Below are positions 36,231 to 46,175 of a DNA stretch of 64,000 nt, in pieces (position 1 is the stretch's first letter; every line of letters starts with the position of its first letter). Under the pieces are notes generated by a model. The model ran no database searches. It was not told the origin of the DNA and was given only the letters and a program-made list of their open reading frames with translations. A program made the translations under genes and the position numbers. This DNA is from Sphingomicrobium nitratireducens (GTDB lineage: Bacteria; Pseudomonadota; Alphaproteobacteria; Sphingomonadales; Sphingomonadaceae): assembly GCF_026157035.1 (NCBI RefSeq), contig NZ_JANJZA010000001.1, positions 1,157,001 through 1,221,000 on the forward strand, given 5' to 3'.

Positions 36231-36982
36231 TCCCTCCCCTGGCCGCACGCGCGGCAGGCGGGGTCGGCGGCGATCTTGATCTGCCGCCAGCTCGCTTGCA
36301 CGCCGTCGAACAGATGGAGCGAGCCCGCGCTGTCGGGACCGATCCCCGCGAGGTGGCGGATGGCGAGCATGGCGGCGAAGCTTCCCATGGTCAGCGTCAG
36401 CGCGCCCAGCACGCCCAGTTCGGCGCAGGTGTCGCAATCGTCCGCATCGAACGCGTCGCCGACGAAGCAGCGATAGCAGGGCTGGCCCTTGAACAGGGCG
36501 ACCTGTCCCTGGAATTGCTGGCCGGCTGCCGAAATCAGCGGGATTCCGAGCGAAACGCAGGCGTCGGACACGGCGAGGCGGGTGGCGAAGTTGTCGGTGC
36601 CGTCGATGACGAGGTCGTGGCCTTCGAGCAAGGTAGCGGCATTGTCGGCATCGATGCGCACGCCGTGGGTGTCGAACGCGACGTGCGGATTGCGCGCGGT
36701 AGCCCAGTCCTCGGCGAGGTCGGTCTTTGCCTTGCCGACATCCTCGGTGCGGTAGAGGGGCTGGCGCTGGAGGTTGGAGAGGTCGACGTCGTCTGCATCG
36801 ATCAGGGTGAGGCGGCCGATGCCGGCGCCCACCAGCGCGGGAAGAACCCCGGCACCGATCCCGCCTGCGCCGACGAGCGCGACGCGCGCGGCCTTCAATG
36901 CCTTCTGCCCGTGCCCGCCCAGCTGGGGCAGGACGATGTGCCGCGCGTAGCGGTCGAGTTCGTCGTCGCTGAGGCTGGTCAC
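36227..36982 (-). CDS. moeB: MoeB/ThiF-family sulfur-carrier adenylyltransferase
   Basis: This 251-residue E1-like enzyme adenylates the C-terminus of a small sulfur carrier such as MoaD or ThiS. It has [16 protein letters not shown], the nucleotide loop [39 protein letters not shown], and paired cysteines CYRC and CRAC for a zinc site. No rhodanese domain is present. It could serve molybdopterin or thiamine synthesis; the neighbourhood does not decide. The GTG start overlaps the dut stop (GTGA). Confidence 0.9.
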   Translation of the reverse strand: MTSLSDDELDRYARHIVLPQLGGHGQKALKAARVALVGAGGIGAGVLPALVGAGIGRLTLIDADDVDLSNLQRQPLYRTEDVGKAKTDLAEDWATARNPHVAFDTHGVRIDADNAATLLEGHDLVIDGTDNFATRLAVSDACVSLGIPLISAAGQQFQGQVALFKGQPCYRCFVGDAFDADDCDTCAELGVLGALTLTMGSFAAMLAIRHLAGIGPDSAGSLHLFDGVQASWRQIKIAADPACRACGQGRD

Positions 36983-37419
36983 TGGCCGGTCGAGCCGAAC
37001 CCCCCGGCACCGCGCGCCGTGTCATCGAGTTCCTCGACTTCGGCGAAGGAGGCGCGGGTGACTGCGGCAGGGACGATCTGGGCGATGCGCTCGCCGCGCT
37101 TGATCACGAACGGCTCGCCGCCATGGTTGATCAGCAGCACCTTCAGTTCGCCGCGATAGTCGCTGTCGATCGTGCCGGGCGTGTTGGGAACGGTGACGCC
37201 GTGCTTGAAGGCGAGGCCCGAGCGCGGGCGCACCTGGATCTCGTAGCCGTCGGGGATGGCGACGCGAAAGCCGGTCGCGACCGGGTGACGCCCACCGGGC
37301 GGGATGATCACGTCCTCGGCAGACACCACGTCCATCCCCGCCGCGCCGTCGGTGGCATAGGTGGGAAGGGGCAGGTCTTCGCCATGCGGAAGGCGGGCGA
37401 TCTGGATCGAGATGGTCAT
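36979..37419 (-). CDS. dut: dUTP diphosphatase (dUTPase)
   Basis: Dut hydrolyses dUTP to dUMP and keeps uracil out of DNA. The 146-residue trimeric-type enzyme has all five motifs: [48 protein letters not shown] and the C-terminal GAGGFGSTG arm. It overlaps the coaBC stop (ATGA) and the moeB start. A frame extension to 37485 is not needed. coaBC and dut are often neighbours in proteobacteria. Confidence 0.96.
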   Translation of the reverse strand: MTISIQIARLPHGEDLPLPTYATDGAAGMDVVSAEDVIIPPGGRHPVATGFRVAIPDGYEIQVRPRSGLAFKHGVTVPNTPGTIDSDYRGELKVLLINHGGEPFVIKRGERIAQIVPAAVTRASFAEVEELDDTARGAGGFGSTGQ

Positions 37420-38609
37420 GAGAGGCTTTCCGAAATTCTGGTGACAAGATGCTGGGCGACCGCGTCTTTCGACGCTTCGTCCCAATCCTCGCTGCCGTCG
37501 GCGGTGACGAGGTGGATGCGGTTGCGGTCCCCACCCATGACATCGCCCGAGACGTCGTTGGCGAGGACCCAGTCGGCCTTTTTGCGCGCCCGCTTGGCGG
37601 TCGCGTTGGCGACGACATCGTCGGTTTCGGCGGCAAAGCCGACGAGGAGGCCGGGGCGGTCGGGATGCTCGCCCAGTTCGGCGAGGATGTCGGGATTGCG
37701 CTCGAATTGGAGGTCGGGCGCGCCCGCGTCCTTCTTGAGCTTGGTGTCGGATGGCTCGACCCGCCAGTCGGCGACTGCGGCGACCATGATGGCGACATCG
37801 GCGGGCAGCGCGCCCATTACCGCGTCGCGCATCTCGCGCGCGGTCTCGACGTCGATGCGGGTGACGCCTGCGGGCGTGGCGAGCACCACAGGGCCCGCGA
37901 CCAGCGTGACGCGCGCACCGGCAGCGGCTGCGGCGCGGGCGATGGCGAACCCTTGCTTGCCCGAGGACCGGTTGGCGATGACGCGCACCGGATCGATGGG
38001 TTCGTGCGTCGGGCCTGCGGTGACGAGCACGTGGCGACCCGAAAGCGGCCCGTCGGGGCCCGCCAGTGGCGCGGTGGTGGCCTCCCCGAGCGGGAGCGCG
38101 GCGAGGATCGCTTCGGGATCGGGCAGGCGGCCCGGGCCGAATTCACCGCACGCCATCGCGCCCTCGTCGGGATCGAGCACGGTAATGCCGTCGGCGCGCA
38201 ATTGTGCGACGTTGCGCTGGGTCGCGGCGTGCTGCCACATGCGCACGTTCATCGCAGGCGCCACGGTGACCGGCTTGTCGGTCGCGAGCAGCAGCGTGGT
38301 AGCGAGATCGTCGGCAACGCCCGCCGCCATCTTGGCGAGAAGGTCGGCGGTGGCCGGGCAGACGAGCACGTGGTCGGCGGCGCGCGAGAGCTGGATGTGG
38401 CCCATCTCGGCCTCGTCCTTCAGGTCCCACAGCGAGGTATAGACCGGGCTTTCGGCAAGCGCGGCAAGGCTCATCGGAGTGACGAAATGCGATCCGCCGT
38501 TGGTCAGGACGGGGGTCACCTCGTGGCCCTGCTTGCGCGCCAGGCGGATGAGCTCGGCAGCCTTGTAGGCGGCGATCCCGCCCCCGACGATGAGCAGCAG
38601 GCGGGCCAT
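37416..38609 (-). CDS. coaBC: Bifunctional phosphopantothenoylcysteine decarboxylase/synthase
   Basis: CoaBC joins cysteine to phosphopantothenate and decarboxylates the product in coenzyme A synthesis. The 397-residue protein has the FMN-dependent CoaC domain (about 1-180) with [24 protein letters not shown] and the [12 protein letters not shown] catalytic loop, and a CoaB domain (about 190-397) with [25 protein letters not shown] (only partly shown here: [13 protein letters not shown]) and the NDV substrate loop. It is followed by overlapping dut and moeB. Confidence 0.96.
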   Translation of the reverse strand: MARLLLIVGGGIAAYKAAELIRLARKQGHEVTPVLTNGGSHFVTPMSLAALAESPVYTSLWDLKDEAEMGHIQLSRAADHVLVCPATADLLAKMAAGVADDLATTLLLATDKPVTVAPAMNVRMWQHAATQRNVAQLRADGITVLDPDEGAMACGEFGPGRLPDPEAILAALPLGEATTAPLAGPDGPLSGRHVLVTAGPTHEPIDPVRVIANRSSGKQGFAIARAAAAAGARVTLVAGPVVLATPAGVTRIDVETAREMRDAVMGALPADVAIMVAAVADWRVEPSDTKLKKDAGAPDLQFERNPDILAELGEHPDRPGLLVGFAAETDDVVANATAKRARKKADWVLANDVSGDVMGGDRNRIHLVTADGSEDWDEASKDAVAQHLVTRISESLS

Positions 38610-38787
38610 CAGCGCACCTCCCCAGCGAGGGAAAGTCTACGCAGGGTCGGCCTTCCGGCGCAGGGCGCAGGAAGGGTTATCGCGGGCTGCGAGACGAATT
38701 GACGGCGAGTCGTCGGCATGCCGGGGAGGGTGGCGGGCGAAATCCCAATAGGGAAGGCTTTTTCGCGCCCATCGGCGCCGCGACGCG

Positions 38788-40503
38788 TCAGCCCTTGATG
38801 CGGTGACGCTGCGGCTTGCCCTGGCGGCGCTCGTGACGCTCGCGGTTCTTCTGCTGCTGGTGCTTGCGGCGCGAGGGTCCGCCCTTGGGCGCCTGCGGGG
38901 CAGGACCGCGCAGCTGCTGCTCGATCACCATGCCCTCGTCCTCGGGCGCGATGGTGGCGCGCTTGAGCGCATCGAGAAAGCCCGGCACGGCGCGCGACTT
39001 CACTTCGAAATAGCTGTCGGCCGCCGCGATGCGGATCGCGCCGATCTCGTTGCGCGTGATGTGGCCGTAGCGGCAGATCACCGGGAGCAGCCAGCGCGGG
39101 TCGGCATTGTGGCGGCGACCGGCATTGATGCGGAACCAGACGCTGTCCTCGAACCCTTCGCGCGGCTGAGGCGCACCGTCGGGCTTTTCGCCCCGCTGCG
39201 GGCGCCTGATGATATCCTCGGGTTCGGGAAGGTCGGATTTGAGCGCGCGAGCGAGCGCAAGCGCCATCGCCTCAGGGGTCAGCGCGTCGGCCAATTCGGC
39301 AGCGAACTCGGTTTCATCGGGCGTGGGATCGTCGGGCAGCGCAAGCTTGGCGAACAGGCGGTCGCGGTCGGCGGCGCGCACGGTTTCGGGCGTCGGCGGT
39401 TCGATCCACTCGGCGCGGATCCCGGCGTGGCGCAGCATCGATTCGACGCGGCGCTGCGCGCGGTAGGGGACCATCAGGATGGCGGTGCCCTTGCGACCCG
39501 CGCGCCCGGTGCGGCCCGAGCGGTGCTGGAGCGCTTCCGCGTCGCGCGGCAGCTCGACATGGATGACGAGGCTGACCGAGGGCAGGTCGATGCCGCGCGC
39601 GGCGACGTCGGTCGCGACGCAGACGCGCGCGCGCTTGTCACGCAGCGCCTGCAGCGCGCGGTTGCGTTCGGACTGGCTCATCTCGCCCGACAGCGAGACC
39701 GCGGCGAACCCGCGCTCGTGGAGGCTCGAATGAAGTCGGCGGACCGCCTCGCGCGTGGCGCAGAACAGGATCGCGGTGTCGGCCTCGTGGAGGCGCAGCA
39801 GGTTGACCACCGCATGTTCGAGGTCGGACGGGGCGAGCAGCATCGCCTGGTAGGCGATGTCGGCATGCGCCTCGCGCTCGGCGAGCGTCTCGATGCGCAG
39901 CGGATCGTCGGTGTAGCGCTTGGCGAGCGCGACGATCGGCTTGGGCATGGTCGCCGAGAATAGGAGGGTGCGGCGCTCCTTGGGCGTCGCGTCGAGGATT
40001 TCCTCGAGTTCCTCGCGAAAGCCCATGTCGAGCATCTCGTCGGCCTCGTCGAGGACGGCGGTGCGGATCGCCGAAAGATCGAGCGCGCCGCGTTCGAGGT
40101 GGTCGCGCAGGCGCCCGGGCGTGCCGATGACGAGGTGCGCGCCGCCCTGCAGCGCGCGGCGCTCCTTGAACGGGTCCATCCCGCCGACGCAGGTGACGAT
40201 GCGCGCGCCGGCTTCGGCATAAAGCCAGGCGAGTTCCTTGGCGACCTGGAGCGCGAGCTCGCGGGTCGGGGCGATGACGAGGCCGAGCGGCGCGACGGCG
40301 AAGGGGAGGCGGTCCTCTTCGAGCAGGTCGTGCGCCATGGCGAGGCCGAAGGCGACGGTCTTGCCAGAGCCGGTGCGCGCCGAGACGATGAGGTCGCGGC
40401 CGTGGGCCTCCGGGGCGGCGGCGGCGGACTGGACGGGGGTCAGCGTATCGTAGCCGCGCGCGTCGAGCGCGGCGGCGAGCGCCGTGGGAATTTGATGGGG
40501 CAT
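38788..40503 (-). CDS. DEAD-box RNA helicase with a DbpA-type RNA-binding domain
   Basis: The 571-residue helicase has motifs in order: Q-motif region, ARTGSGKT (about 43-50), PTRELALQ, GGMDPF, TPGRL, DEADEM (about 153), SATMPKPIV, ILFCATREAV, VATDVAARGID and HRSGRTGRAGR. The C-terminal part contains a DbpA-like RNA-binding domain (about 455-530) and a very basic tail (SRRKHQQQKNRERHERR). It likely unwinds rRNA or mRNA structure, as in the DeaD/CsdA/DbpA group. I do not choose among those names. It stands alone on the minus strand. Confidence 0.92.
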   Translation of the reverse strand: MPHQIPTALAAALDARGYDTLTPVQSAAAAPEAHGRDLIVSARTGSGKTVAFGLAMAHDLLEEDRLPFAVAPLGLVIAPTRELALQVAKELAWLYAEAGARIVTCVGGMDPFKERRALQGGAHLVIGTPGRLRDHLERGALDLSAIRTAVLDEADEMLDMGFREELEEILDATPKERRTLLFSATMPKPIVALAKRYTDDPLRIETLAEREAHADIAYQAMLLAPSDLEHAVVNLLRLHEADTAILFCATREAVRRLHSSLHERGFAAVSLSGEMSQSERNRALQALRDKRARVCVATDVAARGIDLPSVSLVIHVELPRDAEALQHRSGRTGRAGRKGTAILMVPYRAQRRVESMLRHAGIRAEWIEPPTPETVRAADRDRLFAKLALPDDPTPDETEFAAELADALTPEAMALALARALKSDLPEPEDIIRRPQRGEKPDGAPQPREGFEDSVWFRINAGRRHNADPRWLLPVICRYGHITRNEIGAIRIAAADSYFEVKSRAVPGFLDALKRATIAPEDEGMVIEQQLRGPAPQAPKGGPSRRKHQQQKNRERHERRQGKPQRHRIKG

Positions 40504-40575
40504 GGCGCGCGCCTTAGGCGCAATCGCGCGGGGGCGAAAGGTAAATGTCTGGATTTGCGTAAAAAGTGGGCTTGG

Positions 40576-42486
40576 TCAGGACGCGGGTGCGCGCAGCGGG
40601 GAGAGCGGCATGTCGACGGCGGCGCCGAATTCCCGCGCCTCGCGATCGATCCTCGCCGCGTAGCGGGCGTCGATCGCGCGGAAACGCGGATTATCGCGCA
40701 GCGAGGCGTAGATGGGGTTCGACGCGAGCGATGGCGGACCGACCGGATCTGCGAGGCGAGGGTCGATCGCGATCATCCAGTCGCGGCGGCTCGCTTCCTC
40801 GATCAGCAGCAGCGCTTCGTCGCGATTGCCGGCGAGGGTCTCGAGGCGCGCGCGGCGCTCGAGCATCGTGCCGGGCGTCGCGCGCGAGCGCTTGATGGCA
40901 CGGGTCATGTCGAGCGCGACGTCGAGGATACGCTCGGCATCCTGCGTGCGGCCCTGCGCGCGCATCGCCAGGACGAGCCAGGGCGACCATTCGACGAAGG
41001 CCAGCCGACCGTATTTGTGCCGCGCCATCAGCGCTTCCGGACTGCCATAATTGTCATCGTAGAAGTCGACGACCTCCCCGCTCCGCCCGGTCGAGACCAG
41101 GCGCTCCATCGAGATGTCGCCGATCGGAAGGAACCAGGCACCGACGCGATTGACCGTGTCCCATTGCGCGTAAGGCTCGGCGGGGATGTTGCCCGCGGCG
41201 ATCCGGGCGATAATCGCGCCGCGTCGCTTGCCCAGCAGTAGCGGCGCGTAGCCCATGCGCATGATCGCCGCGTCGGCAAGGTTCTCGTAGGTGCGCACGT
41301 CGGCCTCGCCGGCTGCGCGAGACGCCTGGCGCATCGCGACCGCGAAAGTCGACCAGTCGCCTTCCATCCCGGCCAGCAGGGCCCGAGCGGCCTCGCGGTT
41401 GCCGGGGCGGCGGTTGGATTCGCCGTAGCGTTCGAGCCAGCGGCGCGCGTCGTCCCCCCGTCCCGAGCGCCAGGCGATGTAGGCGTGGGTGGGAAGCTTG
41501 AAGTCGTCGGGGGCCAGTTGGGCGAAGCGGCTCGAGGCTTCGAGCATGCGCTCGTGGTCGAAGGCGAGTTCGGCGGACAGGGCCGCGAGGTGCCAGTGAT
41601 GCGCGTTGCCCGGGTCGAGCGCGATCGCCTTGTCGAGCAGGGCGAGTGCGAGGTCGGGGCGCTGGGGCTGGTCGAAGAAGATGTGCAGCGCGGCCTCGGT
41701 ATGGAGCAAGTAGGGATTGTCCGGATCGAGGCGGCGCGCGCGGTCGAACAGGATATCGGCCGTCGCCGCGTTGACGTGCGGGTCCTTGCTTTCGAGCCCG
41801 AACTCCTCCTGGAATCGGCGTCCCATGGCGAGCATCGCCCAGGCCCCTGCCATGTCGGGGCGCCGCCGGGTCAGGGCGCTCATCGAATCGATCGCTTCGG
41901 CGATCGCGGCGCTATCGCCCTTTTCGTAGGCGGACAGCGCGTCGGACAGCAGCGCGTGATCGGCAGCCTCGACCGTTTCGGTCACGCTCGGGCCCGACCG
42001 CTCGACGAAGGTCGCGACGAGGATCGATCCGCCCAGAAGTGCGAGCGCGCCCGCGAGGGCGAGCGTCCAGCGGGCGGGTCGATCCCTCGGGGCGAGCGGC
42101 TCGGTCTCGCGACCGGCGAGACGATAGCCCACCTTGGGGACGGTCTCGATCTCGAAGCGTTCCTCGTCGAGTTCGCGGGCGAGCTTGCGCAATTGCGAGA
42201 TGACGCGGCTGATCGCGTTGTCGGAGACGTTGAGCCCGTCCCAGCAAGTCCCGATCAGGTCCTCGCGGGAGAGGATGTCGCCATCGGCACGGTGAAGCGC
42301 GACAAGGACCTGCATCGCGCGTGGTTCGATGCGGTGTTCCTGGCGCTGGCGATCGATGACGAGAAGCGAGGCGGGGTGGATTTCGGCACCGCCGAGCAGG
42401 AAGGGGTCGAGATGCGCAAGGACGATGCGGCCGTCCTCGAAGGCGGCCGGCCCGGGAGAGTCTCCTTGGGTCCAGACAAGGTTCAA
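40576..42486 (-). CDS. CadC-like membrane transcriptional regulator with TPR-like sensor domain
   Basis: The 636-residue protein has an N-terminal OmpR/PhoB-type winged helix (about 40-125, with RAMQVLVALHRADGDILSRE and VGYRL), a single membrane helix (about 141-162) and a long C-terminal helical region (about 170-600) built of TPR-like repeats (RARRLDPDNPYLLHTEAAL and similar). The layout is that of CadC/ToxR regulators that sense on the periplasmic side. Signal and targets are unknown. The start codon is a TTG with GGGGAAG before it; the choice is moderately sure. Confidence 0.85.
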   Translation of the reverse strand: MNLVWTQGDSPGPAAFEDGRIVLAHLDPFLLGGAEIHPASLLVIDRQRQEHRIEPRAMQVLVALHRADGDILSREDLIGTCWDGLNVSDNAISRVISQLRKLARELDEERFEIETVPKVGYRLAGRETEPLAPRDRPARWTLALAGALALLGGSILVATFVERSGPSVTETVEAADHALLSDALSAYEKGDSAAIAEAIDSMSALTRRRPDMAGAWAMLAMGRRFQEEFGLESKDPHVNAATADILFDRARRLDPDNPYLLHTEAALHIFFDQPQRPDLALALLDKAIALDPGNAHHWHLAALSAELAFDHERMLEASSRFAQLAPDDFKLPTHAYIAWRSGRGDDARRWLERYGESNRRPGNREAARALLAGMEGDWSTFAVAMRQASRAAGEADVRTYENLADAAIMRMGYAPLLLGKRRGAIIARIAAGNIPAEPYAQWDTVNRVGAWFLPIGDISMERLVSTGRSGEVVDFYDDNYGSPEALMARHKYGRLAFVEWSPWLVLAMRAQGRTQDAERILDVALDMTRAIKRSRATPGTMLERRARLETLAGNRDEALLLIEEASRRDWMIAIDPRLADPVGPPSLASNPIYASLRDNPRFRAIDARYAARIDREAREFGAAVDMPLSPLRAPAS

Positions 42487-42577
42487 CGCACTTCCCCAAT
42501 CTTGCCGCAGGTTAGTCCCGCGCGCGGCAAAACGGAAGAAATCACCCCGTCATCACGAAAAAATCACGTCGCTCGGG

Positions 42578-44119
42578 TCAGGAAAGCGTGCCCGCGAGAA
42601 GCATCGCCGCGGCGCCTACCGCGCCCGCAAGGAGCGCGGTGAACGCGTAGCCGAGCCAGCTGCCGCCGCGGATGACCTGCACCTCGGGAAGCGGCGGGGG
42701 CGGGGGCGCGGCGCCCGGTTCGGGGTAGCTCGCGTCGATCTTGTCGATGAGGTGGGGGAGCTTCTTCAACGAGCGCACGATGTCGACGATGCGGTCGGCG
42801 AGATAGGCCTCGGGACCGAGCTCGGTGCGCAGCCAGTCCTTGAGGAACGGTTCGGCCGCTTCCCACATGTTGATGTCGGGATCGAGCGCGGTGGCAACGC
42901 CTTCTTCCATCACCATCGTCTTCTGGAGGAGGAGGAGATGGGGCTGGGTCGCCATGTCGAAATCGCGGGTGATCGCGAACAGGCCCTCGAGCATGCGCCC
43001 GACGCTGATATCCTTGACCGGAAGGCCGCGAATCGGCTCGCCTACGGCGCGCAGCGCGGTCGCGAACTCGTCGACATTGTGGTGCGAGGGCACGTACTGC
43101 GCTTCGAAATGAATTTCGGCGACGCGGCGGTAATTGCCGGTGATGAGGCCGTAGAGGATTTCGGCGAGCCACAGCCGTGCGCGGCGGTCGATGCGCCCCA
43201 TGATGCCGAAATCGACCGCGGCCAGGCGCCCGTCTGGCAGCGCGAACAGGTTGCCCTGATGAAGGTCGGCGTGGAAGAAACCGTCGACGACCGCCTGGCG
43301 CAGGAAGGCGCGCACGAGGATCTCGGCAAGCTGCTTCAAGTCATGGCCCGCCGCGATGAGCTCGTCGCGCTTGGTCAGCTTGATGCCCTCGATCCACTCC
43401 ATGGTGAGGACACGGCGCGCGGTGCGGCTCCAGTCGATCTCGGGGACCATGAAGCCGGGTTCGGCGATCATCTTCTCCTTGAGCTCGGAGGCCGAAGCCG
43501 CCTCGCGCTGGAGATCGAGTTCGCGGCGAGTCCATTGCTTGAAATAAGCGATGACCTGGCGCGGGCGCAGCCGCTCGGCCTCGCCGCCCAGCAGTTCGAC
43601 ATGGGCAGCGGCCCATTCGTAGGTCTCGATGGCGTCGGCGAACACGTCCTCGATGCCTGGGCGCAGCACCTTGACCGCGACTTCGCGGCCTTCGGTGGTG
43701 ACGGCGTGGTGGACCTGCGCGATCGAGGCGGCCCCGACCGGCTCCTCGTCGAATTCGGCGAACAACGTCTCGAGCGGGGCTTCGAGCGCCTTTTCGACCG
43801 CTCGGCGCACGTCGGCGAAGGGGGCGGGCGGCAGCGAATCCTGGAGCTTGAGGAGGTTGGTGGCCGCTTCCTCGCCGACAAGGTCGGGGCGGGTGGCGAG
43901 CGCCTGGCCGAGCTTGATGGCGGCGGGGCCGATTTCCTGGAGCGCGGCGGCATAGTCGGGCTTGGCGGGAATGCTGGCACCGAAGCGGGCGATGCGCGCC
44001 AGCCGCTTGGCCCCGGGCGGGGTAAGCGGATCGCGCTCGATCCCGGTCAGCGCGCCGTGGCGGGCCAGCGTACGGCCCCAGCGCATGAGGCGGAACAGGT
44101 GGGTCAGCGAACCGGCCAT
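42578..44119 (-). CDS. ubiB: Ubiquinone biosynthesis protein kinase-like UbiB
   Basis: UbiB is an ABC1/ADCK atypical kinase-like ATPase that supports ubiquinone synthesis at the inner membrane. The 513-residue protein has the family-specific GPAAIKLGQALATRPDL (KxGQ motif, about 65), VGAASIAQVHHA, the VAVKVLRPG lysine strand, FFHADLHQGN and AVDFGIMG, and two C-terminal membrane segments. I chose the ATG at 44119, 7 bases after ubiE, over upstream ATG codons that would overlap ubiE. Confidence 0.95.
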   Translation of the reverse strand: MAGSLTHLFRLMRWGRTLARHGALTGIERDPLTPPGAKRLARIARFGASIPAKPDYAAALQEIGPAAIKLGQALATRPDLVGEEAATNLLKLQDSLPPAPFADVRRAVEKALEAPLETLFAEFDEEPVGAASIAQVHHAVTTEGREVAVKVLRPGIEDVFADAIETYEWAAAHVELLGGEAERLRPRQVIAYFKQWTRRELDLQREAASASELKEKMIAEPGFMVPEIDWSRTARRVLTMEWIEGIKLTKRDELIAAGHDLKQLAEILVRAFLRQAVVDGFFHADLHQGNLFALPDGRLAAVDFGIMGRIDRRARLWLAEILYGLITGNYRRVAEIHFEAQYVPSHHNVDEFATALRAVGEPIRGLPVKDISVGRMLEGLFAITRDFDMATQPHLLLLQKTMVMEEGVATALDPDINMWEAAEPFLKDWLRTELGPEAYLADRIVDIVRSLKKLPHLIDKIDASYPEPGAAPPPPPLPEVQVIRGGSWLGYAFTALLAGAVGAAAMLLAGTLS

Positions 44120-44126
44120 CGACGCG

Positions 44127-44861
44127 CTAGATCTTCCAGCCGCCATGGATGGCGACAAGGCCGCCGAGAATGGGTTCGACGCTCGTCGAGACGAAGCCGG
44201 CCTCGCGGATCATCGCCTCGAAGTCGTGCATGCGCGGGAAGCGGCGGATAGATTCGACGAGATACTGGTAGCTGTCCGCGTCGTCGGCGACGGCCTTGCC
44301 GATCTTCGGGATCACGTTCTCGGAATAGAGTTCGTAGGCCTTGCCGAAACCCGGCCATTCGCTGGTCGAGAATTCGAGGCAGTAGAAGCGGCCGCCGCGC
44401 TTCAAGACGCGGTGCGCCTCCCTGAGGGCTGCAGGAATGTCGGTGACGTTCCGGATGCCGAACGCGATCGTGTAGGCGTCGAAGCTCGCATCCTCGAAGG
44501 AGAGATCTTCCGCATTCTCGACCTGCCAGGCGAGCGGCAGACCGGGCTTCTTCTCGGCGCGCTCCATGCCGACGGCGAGCATGTCGGGATTGATATCCGA
44601 GACGGAGACATGCGCGCCCTTCTTGGCCATGCGGAACGCGATGTCGCCCGTGCCGCCCGCCATGTCGAGAATGGCCTCGCCGGGGCGCGGCTTCACCTTG
44701 GCGACGAAGCGGTCCTTCCACAGCCGGTGCATGCCGCCGCTCATAAGGTCGTTCATGACGTCGTAGCGGCGCGCGACCGAGCTGAACACGCCACCGACGA
44801 GGCGCTGTTTCTCGTCGCGGTCGACCAGGCGGTCGCCGAACTGGACTTTGTCGTCGCTCAT
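44127..44861 (-). CDS. ubiE: Ubiquinone/menaquinone methyltransferase UbiE
   Basis: UbiE performs a C-methylation of the quinone ring. The 244-residue protein has [19 protein letters not shown] at the N-terminus, SAM motif [16 protein letters not shown] (about 65-79), the [11 protein letters not shown] acidic loop, and IAFGIRNV. The end, VAIHGGWKI, is typical. It precedes ubiB by 7 bases and is divergent from mutM. Confidence 0.97.
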   Translation of the reverse strand: MSDDKVQFGDRLVDRDEKQRLVGGVFSSVARRYDVMNDLMSGGMHRLWKDRFVAKVKPRPGEAILDMAGGTGDIAFRMAKKGAHVSVSDINPDMLAVGMERAEKKPGLPLAWQVENAEDLSFEDASFDAYTIAFGIRNVTDIPAALREAHRVLKRGGRFYCLEFSTSEWPGFGKAYELYSENVIPKIGKAVADDADSYQYLVESIRRFPRMHDFEAMIREAGFVSTSVEPILGGLVAIHGGWKI

Positions 44862-44918
44862 GGGGGCGGCCCTAGCAGGGCTTGGCGGTGCGACAAAGCC
44901 GCTTTATCGCGTGGCGCC

Positions 44919-45734
44919 ATGCCGGAACTTCCCGAAGTCGAAACGACCGTGCGCGGTCTCGAACGCGTCCTCGACGGCCAGCGCATCGCGCGGGTCGAGG
45001 TGCGTCGGCCCGACCTGCGCCGGCCATTTCCGGATGGGCTGGGGCAGCGGCTGACGGGGGCGCGCGTGACCGGCCTGTCGCGCCGCGCCAAGTTCGGACT
45101 GGTCGCGACCGACCGCGGCGAGACGATGATCTTCCACCTCGGCATGTCGGGGCGCTGGCGGATCGATCCCGACGAGATCGGGGCCCACGACCACCTGGTG
45201 CTGGAGACGCAGGAGGGGCGGCGCCTGGCGCTCAACGACCCGCGCCGGTTCGGGTCGGTCGACCTGGTGGCAAACGACTCGCTCGACGCCTTCCAGCCGT
45301 TCGTCGGACTGGGGCCCGAACCGCTCGGCGAGGCGATCGACGGGGCGTGGCTCAAGGACAGGTTCGCGGGGCGCAGCGCGGCGGTGAAGCTGCTGCTGCT
45401 CGACCAGCGTATCGTCGCGGGGCTGGGCAATATCTATGCGTGCGAGGCGCTCTACCGCGCGCGCATCGACCCGCGCCGCGCGGGCGGGCGGATCGCGAAA
45501 GCGCGGCTCGATCTGCTGGCGGCGGCGATCCCGCAAGTGCTCGAGGAAGCGATCGCGGCGGGGGGATCGACGCTGCGCGACTTTGCCGCCCCCGACGGCG
45601 AACTCGGCTATTTCGCCAAGTCGTTCGACGTCTACGGGCGCGAGGGCGAGGCGTGCCGTTCGTGCGCGGGCGCGGTAAAGCGGATCGTGCAGGGCGGGCG
45701 ATCGACCTTTTTCTGCCCTTCCTGCCAGCGCTAG
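44919..45734 (+). CDS. mutM: Formamidopyrimidine-DNA glycosylase (Fpg)
   Basis: MutM removes 8-oxoguanine and ring-opened purines. The 271-residue protein begins MPELPEVET, with the catalytic proline and glutamate next to the start. It has LGMSGRWR, NDPRRFGSV, the GLGNIYACEALYRA helix-two-turn-helix, and a complete zinc finger CRSC ... CPSC at the C-terminus. I chose the ATG at 44919; the frame stays open upstream but only this start allows Pro1 after processing. Confidence 0.97.
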   Translation: MPELPEVETTVRGLERVLDGQRIARVEVRRPDLRRPFPDGLGQRLTGARVTGLSRRAKFGLVATDRGETMIFHLGMSGRWRIDPDEIGAHDHLVLETQEGRRLALNDPRRFGSVDLVANDSLDAFQPFVGLGPEPLGEAIDGAWLKDRFAGRSAAVKLLLLDQRIVAGLGNIYACEALYRARIDPRRAGGRIAKARLDLLAAAIPQVLEEAIAAGGSTLRDFAAPDGELGYFAKSFDVYGREGEACRSCAGAVKRIVQGGRSTFFCPSCQR

Positions 45735-45777
45735 AGTGTTGACGGATGGCGCCCTTGTCGCTAGGGGAGCGCCAACC

Positions 45778-45810
45778 CGGTGCGAGCTGGACAGCAACGC
45801 GCCGTTTTTT
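45778..45810 (+). terminator. Terminator-like hairpin between mutM and rpsT
   Basis: A 7-base-pair stem (45778-45784 with 45798-45804, one imperfect pair) and a 13-base loop precede six T residues at 45805-45810. It could end mutM transcription. A TTGACG at 45739-45744 lies upstream of it, so it could also be a leader attenuator for rpsT. Confidence 0.4.
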
Positions 45811-45850
45811 CATTGAACGCACAACGATTTAGACAGGACGAGGTCACACT

Positions 45851-46114
45851 ATGGCGAACACGCCGCAAGCCCGTAAGCGCATCCGCCGCAATGCGCGTCG
45901 TGCGGAGATCAACGGTTCGCGCGTGAGCCGTATCCGCACCTTCATCAAGGCCGTTGAAACCGCCATCGCCGGCGGCAAGAAGGCCGACGCGGAAGCCGCG
46001 CTCAAGGCCGCGCAGCCCGAGATCGCCCGCGGCGTCGCCAAGGGTGTGATGCACAAGAACACCGCGTCGCGGAAGGTCAGCCGCCTGTCGAAGCGGGTCG
46101 CTTCGCTCGGTTAA
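45851..46114 (+). CDS. rpsT: 30S ribosomal protein S20
   Basis: S20 binds 16S rRNA helices in the 30S body. The 87-residue protein has the typical all-helical, lysine- and arginine-rich sequence: [16 protein letters not shown] at the start and [19 protein letters not shown] near the end. AGGACGAGG precedes the ATG. It lies 116 bases after mutM and 372 bases before dnaA. Confidence 0.97.
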   Translation: MANTPQARKRIRRNARRAEINGSRVSRIRTFIKAVETAIAGGKKADAEAALKAAQPEIARGVAKGVMHKNTASRKVSRLSKRVASLG

Positions 46115-46139
46115 CTCCGCGTTTACCGCAGGTTCGACA

Positions 46140-46175
46140 CGGGCCGTCGGCGAGAGCCGGCGGCCCGTCTCGATT
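46140..46175 (+). terminator. Hairpin terminator of rpsT
   Basis: Bases 46140-46151 pair with 46156-46167 (12 base pairs, one mismatch) around a GAGA tetraloop, 25 bases past the rpsT stop. The trailing sequence TCTCGATT is only weakly T-rich, so it may be a partial or Rho-assisted terminator. Confidence 0.6.

Noticed and set aside
38700-38787. Terminator downstream of the DEAD-box helicase
   Set aside because: A 5-base-pair GC stem exists, but it is followed by GAAAAAG on the minus strand rather than a T-run.
46111-46126. TTAACTCCGCGTTTAC at the rpsT stop as a second CtrA site
   Set aside because: The second half-site is TTTA instead of TTAA, and it overlaps the rpsT stop codon, about 370 bases from dnaA.
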